Source of the DNA: an uncultured Collinsella sp.
GTDB taxonomy: Bacteria; Actinomycetota; Coriobacteriia; Coriobacteriales; Coriobacteriaceae
Reading direction: 5' to 3'
Assembly: GCA_934650975.1 (NCBI GenBank)
Contig: CAKUFW010000003.1
Coordinates: 1-63,088 of the forward strand
DNA: 63,088 nt
A program made the translations under genes and the position numbers. Under the pieces are notes generated by a model that did no database searches, was not told the origin of the DNA, and worked only from the letters and a program-made list of their open reading frames with translations. Below, in pieces: positions 9,145-15,665 of this stretch (position 1 is the stretch's first letter; every line of letters starts with the position of its first letter).

Positions 9145-9453
9145 CTAGTCGTCCTTCTTCGGAGTGCCCATGGCAAGCAGCGCGTCGAGCCACTTGTCTG
9201 TCACGCCGACCGCCTTGAAGGCTGCATATGCCACCTGCACGCCGCCTACCGCGGCGAAGATGGACGTAACCCACGCCGTGGGGTCAGTCGGCATACCCCC
9301 GGCCATGGCCGTCAATGCGCCGCACAGCGCCGATACTGCGATGGCCGTCCAGCGGGCGACATTGCCGGTCATCGCCTTCGTCTTGATAGCCTGCACGATA
9401 TAGGGCACCACGAGGACGGTCAGCACCGTGAGTCCTGCCTGTATATCAGTCAT
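9145..9453 (-). CDS. Putative holin
   Basis: 102 residues with hydrophobic segments at about 6-22, 35-52 and 63-82 and a charged tail ending TPKKDD. Size, membrane character and position directly before the peptidase and endolysin genes fit a phage holin, which forms the membrane lesion that times lysis. The family was assigned from architecture and not from a specific signature. Confidence 0.7.
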   Translation of the reverse strand: MTDIQAGLTVLTVLVVPYIVQAIKTKAMTGNVARWTAIAVSALCGALTAMAGGMPTDPTAWVTSIFAAVGGVQVAYAAFKAVGVTDKWLDALLAMGTPKKDD

Positions 9454-9455
9454 CT

Positions 9456-9869
9456 TTATCTCCCTGTCTCCTTGTTGTACATGAGGTCGACTCGGTCGTA
9501 GATATGGTCGACCTTCTCGGCCATGCCCTGGCTACGCGCCTGGCTGTGGACCAAGTCCGCGTGGAGGACGTCATTTGACGCGACAACCGACTCCATGAGC
9601 GTTTTCATTCCTTCAATCAGGGTGTTGCTGCGCTCCATCTGGGCGGCGATGCGCCCCTCCATTTGGGACCGCTCGCGGTCGCGCTGCGCCCTCTCGTCGA
9701 CTTCGGCCTGCTTGCGCTCCTCGCGCTTCAGGTCGAGCTCGCCCTTCCGCTGGTTTTGGCGTTTGTACTCCTCAAGAAATTGTCTCCCGAAGTAGAACGC
9801 AACGAGCGTCAGGAGCACGCCGCCAAGCCAAGCCGGTCCGTAAGGCGCAAAAAGCTTGAGCACTTCCAT
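9456..9869 (-). CDS. Small membrane protein with coiled coil, lysis region
   Basis: 137 residues beginning MEVLKLFAPYGPAWLGG. One transmembrane helix (about 11-27) is followed by a long charged coiled coil rich in Glu, Arg and Lys (about 35-95). Start 9869 has AAGGAGG upstream; the longer reading frame overlaps the XkdX-like gene and was rejected. Its place between tail-end and holin genes suggests a role in lysis or in anchoring at the membrane, but no family was recognised. Confidence 0.6.
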   Translation of the reverse strand: MEVLKLFAPYGPAWLGGVLLTLVAFYFGRQFLEEYKRQNQRKGELDLKREERKQAEVDERAQRDRERSQMEGRIAAQMERSNTLIEGMKTLMESVVASNDVLHADLVHSQARSQGMAEKVDHIYDRVDLMYNKETGR

Positions 9870-9889
9870 CCTGGGCGCCCTCCTTCCGC

Positions 9890-10057
9890 CTATTCGGCCG
9901 TGTACTCCTCGCCGGTGATTTCCTTGTACTCGTCGGCGGTGATCCATTTGCACTCGACAGCCTTGTAGACGCGCGCCTTGCTCCAAAGGTCTTTGTCGTA
10001 GTACTTCTTGACCTTCGCGAAGTGCTTGGAATGCTCAACGGTTTTCTTCGTAGCCAT
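9890..10057 (-). CDS. XkdX-family small phage protein
   Basis: 55 residues that include VKKYYDKDLWSKARVYKAV and then WITADEYKEITGEEY. This is the typical pattern of XkdX proteins, found between tail fibre and lysis genes of many siphophages; function unknown. The start ATG overlaps the upstream stop (TAATG), and a strong GGGAGG site lies just before it. The stop is 20 nt before the next start. Confidence 0.85.
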   Translation of the reverse strand: MATKKTVEHSKHFAKVKKYYDKDLWSKARVYKAVECKWITADEYKEITGEEYTAE

Positions 10058-10383
10058 TACTGGTCACCTCCCACGGTCATGAGCAGGTAGTCGATGTTCG
10101 CCGTGTTGGTCTCGGTCTGCGTCGGCTGGGACGCCTGCTCGCGCATCTGTTCGAGCAGCGCCGGGAGGTCGGGCACCTCGCCGTTGGCGTAGGCGGCGAG
10201 CGCGGAGGTGTAGGCGAGCTTTCGCGCCTTCCGCTCCACGTACTCGTCATCGTCGATAACGCCCGCGTCGTGCGCCGCGTCGGGGTCGCCGATCTGCGAC
10301 AGCAAGTCGCGCAGGGCGTTGACCTCGGCCAGGGTGCCGTCTCGAAGCTCGTCGGGGCGCGGCATGTCTTCCTCAGTGTCCAT
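10057..10383 (-). CDS. Hypothetical phage protein, tail-end region
   Basis: 108 residues, acidic, mostly helical, beginning MDTEEDMPRPDELRDG. No family was recognised. It starts behind a good site (GGAAGGAG), overlaps the XkdX-like start by one base, and follows a hairpin that probably closes the DGR transcript. In related phages this position often holds tail-fibre accessory or chaperone genes, which is inference only. Confidence 0.6.
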   Translation of the reverse strand: MDTEEDMPRPDELRDGTLAEVNALRDLLSQIGDPDAAHDAGVIDDDEYVERKARKLAYTSALAAYANGEVPDLPALLEQMREQASQPTQTETNTANIDYLLMTVGGDQ

Positions 10384-10460
10384 GCGGACTCCTTCCTTAT
10401 CGGGGAATGTGCCGCCATCGTATTAGCGCCGTGAGATTGCCTGGCCGTTTGGGCGGGCGC

Positions 10461-10491
10461 GAAGAAAGAAGGCGCGCCGCAGCACGCCTTC
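10461..10491 (-). terminator. Candidate terminator after the reverse transcriptase gene
   Basis: GAAGGCG (10468-10474) and CGCCTTC (10485-10491) form a 7-bp stem. On the minus strand it is followed by TTTCTT, an imperfect U-run. Confidence 0.55.
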
Positions 10492-10553
10492 GCTGTCTTG
10501 GTTATTTCGTTTTCGACCCGTCTAGGCCGCCGTTTTGAGTTGCCGCCCTTCCG

Positions 10554-11732
10554 CTATGGCGAGGGCGTTCCGCCCGAATCGTCTCTCGGGCTTGATTGCA
10601 TTGAGCAACCCCCCCCCGCGAGATTTTCGAACAGGCTGCGGTACAGCGCGTCCATGGCCAGCACGCTGCGGTGCGCGTCCAAGTGAGCCATGCCGCCGCG
10701 CCAGCTCTGGTAGCTCTGCTGCACCTGCTCGGGCGTCATGACCCCCTCGGCCACCATGCGGGCCATCTTCTTCAGCTTGCGTCGCTCGCGCGTGATGGAG
10801 TCGCGGCACGGCTTCATGACGATGCGGCCCGTTTCGGTGTAGAAGATGCGCTTCTTCAGCCACGTGAAGCCGCGCGTCAGCTTCACCACGCGGGTCTTGC
10901 GCGGGTTCAGCGCGATGCCGAGCTTCGCGCACTCGTGCTCTATCAGCAGAAGGCACACTTGCAGGTACTCCTTGGACTCGTGGATCAGGTAGAAGTCGTC
11001 CATGTAGCGCCCGTAAGACTCGGGGCGCAGCATCTCGACCACGTAGTGGTCGATTCTGTTGGGGTGCGCGACCGCGCATATCTGGTTCGGCTCGCTTCCG
11101 AGCCCCAGGCCGACATCGCCCTGGGCGTCCAGCAGGCGGTGCTCCAGAGCGATAATGCGAGGATCGAGCAGCGCGGCGGCCACCTGCTCCTTGACGGGGG
11201 CGTGCGCTATGCGCGCGAAGTAGTCGGAGAAGTCGCCCAGCAGTATGTAGCCCTCGCGCCCATGCCGCCGCCAGTGGTCGGCCAGGTGGCGCTTGAGCAG
11301 CTTAAGGGCGTAGTCGGTGCCGCGCCCCTTGATGTTGGCGGAGTTCGCGGATACGAGCGTGGGGACTATCGCGGGCACGAGGGCGTTCTGGGACAGCGAC
11401 TTCTGCACCACGCGCTCGGGGAAGTGCACTGCACTGATGTGGCGCAGCTTGCCGCGCTCCCACAGGTCGAAGCGGATGAAACCCCGGCATATGTCGCGGC
11501 CCTCCAAAAGGTCTTGGCGCGATTTCACGGCGTTTCGCAGGTAGTCCTTCATGTACCGCTGCGTCGAGGCCTTCCACATGACGCCACGCGCGGCCTGCTT
11601 GGAAGCCTTGCACAGGCTGTTGAGGTCGGCCACCGTCTCAAGGGTGCACGCCTTGACGCGCTCGGCCTTGGCCCTGGCGCGCTTCTCCTCGCGGCGCTTC
11701 CGGCGTGCGGCCCGCCTTTGCTCCGAGTTCAT
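10554..11732 (-). CDS. DGR reverse transcriptase
   Basis: Copies the template repeat into adenine-mutagenised cDNA for mutagenic homing. The 392-residue product has a basic N-terminus and the RT palm motifs: YILLGDFSDYF (first catalytic Asp near 167), GLGLGSEPNQ where DGR enzymes differ from retroviral RTs, and YMDD at about 243-246. ATG 11732 is preferred to GTG 11741 on its spacing from GGGGTG. The end is uncertain: a run of nine Gs in the coding strand (9 C at 10609-10617) sets the frame. As given, the product ends in SGGTPSP; with one extra base it would end in RQLKTAA at 10522. The neighbouring Avd-like gene and template repeat confirm the assignment. Confidence 0.92.
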   Translation of the reverse strand: MNSEQRRAARRKRREEKRARAKAERVKACTLETVADLNSLCKASKQAARGVMWKASTQRYMKDYLRNAVKSRQDLLEGRDICRGFIRFDLWERGKLRHISAVHFPERVVQKSLSQNALVPAIVPTLVSANSANIKGRGTDYALKLLKRHLADHWRRHGREGYILLGDFSDYFARIAHAPVKEQVAAALLDPRIIALEHRLLDAQGDVGLGLGSEPNQICAVAHPNRIDHYVVEMLRPESYGRYMDDFYLIHESKEYLQVCLLLIEHECAKLGIALNPRKTRVVKLTRGFTWLKKRIFYTETGRIVMKPCRDSITRERRKLKKMARMVAEGVMTPEQVQQSYQSWRGGMAHLDAHRSVLAMDALYRSLFENLAGGGCSMQSSPRDDSGGTPSP

Positions 11733-11944
11733 AGAAGGCACCCCGCACGGCTTGCAATGTGGCTCTGACAGCCGCTTGAGGTATGGCCATGAAACGCGGC
11801 GAAGCCACGGAGCGCCGCGCCATGCAAGCAGCGTCCGGCCACCCTCGCGGGGTGCGTATTTACGGGCTCGCGCCCGATGGTCGCGCCTTCCTTCCTCTCC
11901 GCGCTCTGCTTTCGGCCCGCTGGCCTACTCGGTCTGGCAGTAAG

Positions 11945-12073
11945 GGAATCCGGGGCGGGGGCGAACCCAGGTGTTCGTCGCCGAATTGTAGTTGGCATTG
12001 CCGTTGTTGTTGACGTAGCACACGTTGGACGAGGAGCCACCCATGACGGAACGCAGCCACCAATTGTACCGAT
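11945..12073 (-). repeat. DGR template repeat (TR)
   Basis: This non-coding copy matches the variable repeat at 12686-12812 over 127 aligned positions (11947-12073). They differ at 13 sites, and 12 are adenines on the minus (coding) strand: 11949, 11974, 11975, 11986, 11987, 11999, 12004, 12007, 12008, 12011, 12064 and 12065. The one exception is 12017 (T in TR, G in VR). In the target frame the TR holds AAC/AAT codons at seven of the eight changed positions. It lies between the Avd-like gene and the reverse transcriptase gene, the usual DGR order. Confidence 0.95.
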
Positions 12074-12096
12074 ATACAAGGCGGGACCGCCGCCCA

Positions 12097-12567
12097 TTAT
12101 AACGAACGCAGGCGCTCTAGCTCGGCCTCGGCCTCGGCTATGCGCTCGTCGGTCGTCTTCTTACCGGTGACGCGTACGTTCTTGCGCGCGCCCTTGAGCA
12201 GTTTGATCTCCTCCTCGACCATGCCCGCCAGCGCCTCGAAGCGGTTGGCGTTCACGGGCAGGCCGATGTCCATGAGGCACTGCATGTCGAGCATCAGCTG
12301 CTCGCAGTCGGCTATCGCCAGCGTCAGGTAACGCTTGCGCTCAAGTGCGTTGAACGAACTGTTGGGGTAGAAGCAGTCGGCGCGGTTGACGTTGTATACG
12401 ATGCTGCGCGCGGTCTCCACCGTGGGGACTGCGTTCAGCAGCCTGTAGGCTTTCGGCACGACCGACGAGGAGGCCATGAGCTTGTTGACCTCCACGCGGA
12501 TGGCGATGGCCTGCGTGAAGAACTTGTACTCGGACACCTCGCGGTTTCGCTGGTAGACGCCGCTCAT
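12097..12567 (-). CDS. avd: DGR accessory variability determinant (Avd-like)
   Basis: 156 residues, almost entirely helical, with the four-helix-bundle look of Avd proteins. Avd binds the reverse transcriptase and the TR RNA and is needed for cDNA synthesis. Visible features are ALERKRYLTLAIADCEQLMLD and ANRFEALAGMVEEEIKLLKG, the kind of segments seen in the family, and a basic region KNVRVTGKK. The start at 12567 has GGGAGG upstream. Identification rests largely on position between variable protein and template repeat together with helical content. Confidence 0.85.
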   Translation of the reverse strand: MSGVYQRNREVSEYKFFTQAIAIRVEVNKLMASSSVVPKAYRLLNAVPTVETARSIVYNVNRADCFYPNSSFNALERKRYLTLAIADCEQLMLDMQCLMDIGLPVNANRFEALAGMVEEEIKLLKGARKNVRVTGKKTTDERIAEAEAELERLRSL

Positions 12568-12590
12568 GGCACCTCCCGGAAATAGTGGCG

Positions 12591-12614
12591 AAAAAAACGG
12601 CCCGCTGCGCGGGC
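12591..12614 (-). terminator. Intrinsic terminator after the DGR target gene
   Basis: On the minus strand GCCCGC and GCGGGC form a tight stem with a GCA loop (12600-12614), followed after two bases by seven Ts (12597-12591). It lies just beyond the DGR stem-loop and upstream of the Avd-like gene. Confidence 0.8.
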
Positions 12615-12617
12615 AGG

Positions 12618-12644
12618 GATGCGACCGCGCAAGGCGGTCGCATC
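12618..12644 (-). promoter_or_regulatory. Stem-loop downstream of the variable repeat (DGR homing hairpin candidate)
   Basis: GATGCGACCGC (12618-12628) and GCGGTCGCATC (12634-12644) form a perfect 11-bp stem with a 5-nt loop, 28 nt past the stop codon of the target gene. In the Bordetella phage DGR a hairpin at the same relative place enhances homing. It is distinct from the T-tailed terminator next to it. Confidence 0.75.
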
Positions 12645-12672
12645 GAAAGAGAAGTATAGAGCACTCGGCTGG

Positions 12673-13590
12673 CTAGCCGACGAGGAAGCCGGGGCGGGGG
12701 CGAACCCAGGTGGCCGTCGCCGAACCGTAGTTGGCATAGCCGCTGCCGTGGACGTCGCACACGTTGGACGAGGAGCCACCCATGACGGAACGCAGCCACC
12801 AACCGTACCGATTTCCGTTGACTCGGTGCGCCGTGTCATGGAACAGGTCGAACTGACAGTCGAAGCCGACCGACCAGCCTGGCGTGCCCCACACGGGACA
12901 GCCGTAGACCTCCATCTCGGAGGGCGACCATACCTTGCCGATATCCTGCCAGCTCCACGAGTTGGAGTCGTTGAGCGCACCGCTGGCGCTGTACCGCTCC
13001 TCAAGCAGCACGCGCTGGGTGAGCAGATACTTGGTCAGCCCCTCGGGCAGGCACGCCTCGAACAGCTTCTCCCACGCCTTGAGGTTGCTGTTCAGGTACG
13101 GGTTCTTCACGTCTGCGGTGCCCTGGTTGGTGTTCGCAGTGTTCCACATCAGGTAGCTGTCGTTGGCCACGCCGGTGACGGTCTTGGCCACGGCGACGGG
13201 CGCGGACGCCACGAACGCGATATGGTGGCCCCTGCTGTTGTCGCCGCACTGGTAGTACGGGTCGAAGTGCGCAAGCAGGAAGCGCACGGACTGCTGGGCC
13301 GCCACGTTTGACGCGCTCACGAGCGGCACGTCGATGTAGTCGCCCACGCGCATGCCGCTGAAGTTCGCGGCCTGCACGCGCTTGTGCAGCGCGTCGTAGA
13401 TGGTGGCGGAGCCTGAGACCTCGCCCGCGAGAAGCGTTGCGAGCGACTGGCCCGGGTACTTGCCGATCAGGCCCTGTCGGTTGTACTCGGCGTTGTTGAA
13501 AGCCGTGGTGGCGTTGGCGCGGGCCAGTGAGTCGATGATCTCATGGCTCACCCCGTTCACGTTAAAGCGCTCGGCGTTTACGTTTGCCAT
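12673..13590 (-). CDS. DGR-diversified receptor-binding tail protein
   Basis: 305 residues. The C-terminal third looks like the C-type-lectin fold of DGR targets: YGCPVWGTPGWSVGFDC, then WWLRSVMGGSSSNVCDV, ending WVRPRPGFLVG. The last 43 residues are encoded by the variable repeat. Compared with the template, the diversified residues are Gly263, His281, Gly282, Ser283, Tyr285, Gly289 and Ala293, all Asn in TR, plus Asp279 (Tyr in TR). The N-terminal part probably attaches to the stalk encoded just upstream. Such proteins sit at the phage tip and bind the host surface. The start has AAGGAAAACG upstream. Confidence 0.9.
   Translation of the reverse strand: MANVNAERFNVNGVSHEIIDSLARANATTAFNNAEYNRQGLIGKYPGQSLATLLAGEVSGSATIYDALHKRVQAANFSGMRVGDYIDVPLVSASNVAAQQSVRFLLAHFDPYYQCGDNSRGHHIAFVASAPVAVAKTVTGVANDSYLMWNTANTNQGTADVKNPYLNSNLKAWEKLFEACLPEGLTKYLLTQRVLLEERYSASGALNDSNSWSWQDIGKVWSPSEMEVYGCPVWGTPGWSVGFDCQFDLFHDTAHRVNGNRYGWWLRSVMGGSSSNVCDVHGSGYANYGSATATWVRPRPGFLVG
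12686..12812 (-). repeat. DGR variable repeat (VR)
   Basis: The 3' end of the target gene, aligned without gaps to the TR at 11947-12073. The GC-rich end (positions 12688-12709) is identical except at its edge and would be the initiation-of-homology segment. The central segment 12757-12802 is identical, so diversification falls in two clusters, at 12713-12756 and 12803-12804. Confidence 0.95.
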
Positions 13591-13602
13591 TCGTTTTCCT
13601 TT

Positions 13603-14328
13603 CTATGCGAGCACGATGGTCGTGCCGGATACCGTGCAGGAGGAACCGAGTTTTACGGTTCCGTCCTCGAACGTTGCCTTTGAAGACGGCGCGTACACCG
13701 TGCCGTCCATGAACACGAACTTGCCGCTCGACTCAGCGAGCATGTTTGCCAGGATCGCGTTCTGCTCGCGCAGCGCCGCGATGTCCGAATCGCCCGCGCT
13801 TCCTTGCGCAACGGAGTTGGCGATCTGCAACGCCTGGTTGGCCGCCGCGTCAGCACGCGATGCCGCGCCGTTTGCCGCCGAGGTCGCGTTGCTCGATGCC
13901 TGTTGGTCGGCGATATGCTCGTCATGGCGCTGGCTTTCGGCCTTTTTGCGTTCGATCTCGGCGTTCGATCGGCTCGTCTCGTTGTTCTGGCGCGTGGTTT
14001 CGGCATTCTTTCGCGCAGTTTCGTTGTCTTGACGTGTTGTCTCGGCGTTCTTGCGCGACGTCTCGTTGTTCTTGCGGGTTGTCTCGTTGTTGCCGCGCTC
14101 GGTTTCAGCCGTTTTCCGAGCGTTCTCGTTGGACACGCGCGTTTTCTCGGCCGTTTCAGCGCTTTCCGTCATGGTCTTGCAGTTGGCGGCTGCTGTCTTT
14201 GCCTCTTCCGCCGCCTCCACGGCAAGCGTTGACTCGATGCGGTAAATAGAGCCGTCAGTCGTTCTCACGCGGTCGATGTTGCCGTTCTCGTTGAGGACAA
14301 ACGCCGCGATCTGCGTTTCGTCTGCCAT
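13603..14328 (-). CDS. Tail stalk protein with heptad coiled coil
   Basis: 241 residues. The N-terminal 45 residues look like an attachment domain. Residues 71-133 are nine 7-residue units of the type RKNAETT, RQDNETA or RKNNETS, a nearly perfect heptad repeat that should form a parallel, probably trimeric, coiled coil. The C-terminus (FVFMDGTVYAPSSK to TTIVLA) is beta-rich and may receive the DGR protein encoded next. GAGGAGG precedes the ATG. Role as fibre shaft is inferred from structure and place. Confidence 0.75.
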   Translation of the reverse strand: MADETQIAAFVLNENGNIDRVRTTDGSIYRIESTLAVEAAEEAKTAAANCKTMTESAETAEKTRVSNENARKTAETERGNNETTRKNNETSRKNAETTRQDNETARKNAETTRQNNETSRSNAEIERKKAESQRHDEHIADQQASSNATSAANGAASRADAAANQALQIANSVAQGSAGDSDIAALREQNAILANMLAESSGKFVFMDGTVYAPSSKATFEDGTVKLGSSCTVSGTTIVLA

Positions 14329-14338
14329 CGCACCTCCT

Positions 14339-14593
14339 CTACTTCGCGATGATTCCGGTTACTATGGCCTGCGGCCCGATCGTCTCGACAATGCAGCGGT
14401 CGCCTGCCTTGGCGCTTGAACAGCCAGTGGTCATCGGTAGACCGGAAAGCGTGGCCCCCGACATCGAGACGGTAACCTTCGCGTCGGATATCGATTTGAC
14501 CGTGGCGAAGCCCATGGAATGGCCCGAGCCGCCTTTCGGCGTGAAAAGCTCGGCGAGCATGTCGCCCGCGTTGCTTATGTCGTTAACGTTCAA
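14339..14593 (-). CDS. Small tail-tip protein
   Basis: 84 residues, Gly- and Ser-rich and likely beta, with the pattern FATVKSISDAKVTVSMSGAT suggestive of a small OB-like barrel. It begins with TTG (14593), overlapping the upstream stop region, and GGAG lies 9 nt before. Located between the hub-like protein and the stalk; no family was named with confidence. Confidence 0.6.
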   Translation of the reverse strand: MNVNDISNAGDMLAELFTPKGGSGHSMGFATVKSISDAKVTVSMSGATLSGLPMTTGCSSAKAGDRCIVETIGPQAIVTGIIAK

Positions 14594-15665
14594 AGCGTCT
14601 CATCTCCAATTCCATCGGGCATCCTCCCACGAGGGTGAGAGTCTGCTTCCTGATTGCGAAGTTCCCGCTGATACCCTCGCTTGGCCAGCGCACGTCGATA
14701 GCGTCGGAAATGCCGACGGGCGCGTAGATGTGTGTGGCCGTTAGGCGGTGGATAGCCGATTGCTCTGTGGCAAGCAGGCTTTGCGCCTCGGCATTCGCGT
14801 TTGCCTGCCGCTCGGCTGCTGTGCTTCCGTGAGGAAGCTCGCTTCGCGTGTAGGAAACCGCCTTGCGCCAGCCACGGTGCACGGTCGAGTACTCGCTGTT
14901 CGGGTCGGAGTCGATGGCGGTGCCGCGTATGCTCTCGTCGCTCGTCGAGTAGTCGATATGGACGACGTTCGCTACCTTCGACTTGTCGAACTCCTCGGTG
15001 CCGTCGTCCACGAAGCGTGCGCCCTTGCCCTCTTCCATGACCATGGTTGGCGCTCGCTTGTCGGGCTCGATGTACTTCCGCAGCAGCACTCGGCCCAGCG
15101 GGTCGCATGAAGCGGAGCTGAACCCAGCCGCCGCGAGAAGCGCGTTGACAGCCTTTAGGCGGGTTCGGTAGTTGCTCTCTCCGTTTCCGATCGCTCCGAC
15201 CACCCACGCCGTCGTGAGCTTGAAGTCCGATTGGTCGGCGATCACCTCAAGGCCGGCCTCGCGCAGCAGCTTCGCCGCATAGTCAACGGCGTTCGTGCCG
15301 GCGGGAACCGATCTCGGCTGGTCGAACTCGTCCTCGTCAACTTCGGCCAATCGCCCGGAAAGGTCTGCCTCGGCCAGCGCCTGGCCGATCGGGCGCTTCG
15401 GCGTTGACACGAGGAAGGTTCCAAGAGGCTCAAGGTGAATAGAGCCATCTGGGAACGCTGCCTCAAGGTACACGCGCAAAAGGTCGCTCCCGAGGTCTAG
15501 CGCGCCCTTGTAGCTGACCTTGCCCGTCTCGTAGTTGGTATCCAGGTTGCGCTCGATCGTCCCGCCGTTGCAGATGTTCCTAAGCCGCTCGACGTCTAGG
15601 TTCGTCTTGCGGTCTACGCGCATGTAGCGGTAGGACGATGCGAAGCGCTTCTTCCAATCAGGCAT
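14583..15665 (-). CDS. Tail-tip or hub-like minor tail protein
   Basis: 360 residues with mixed alpha/beta content and no transmembrane segment. Motifs such as YETGKVSYKGALDLGSDLLRVYL and AVDYAAKLLREAGL occur in siphophage hub or baseplate-like proteins that cap the tape-measure end. It overlaps its upstream neighbour by 8 nt and its downstream neighbour by 11 nt. Assignment is by position after the large tail protein and by general resemblance. Confidence 0.6.
   Translation of the reverse strand: MPDWKKRFASSYRYMRVDRKTNLDVERLRNICNGGTIERNLDTNYETGKVSYKGALDLGSDLLRVYLEAAFPDGSIHLEPLGTFLVSTPKRPIGQALAEADLSGRLAEVDEDEFDQPRSVPAGTNAVDYAAKLLREAGLEVIADQSDFKLTTAWVVGAIGNGESNYRTRLKAVNALLAAAGFSSASCDPLGRVLLRKYIEPDKRAPTMVMEEGKGARFVDDGTEEFDKSKVANVVHIDYSTSDESIRGTAIDSDPNSEYSTVHRGWRKAVSYTRSELPHGSTAAERQANANAEAQSLLATEQSAIHRLTATHIYAPVGISDAIDVRWPSEGISGNFAIRKQTLTLVGGCPMELEMRRFER

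Noticed and set aside
11729..12097. Open frame across the template repeat
   Set aside because: It is in a different frame from the target gene and exists only because the TR is a near copy of coding sequence. The same applies to the frame at 12564-13004 over the VR.
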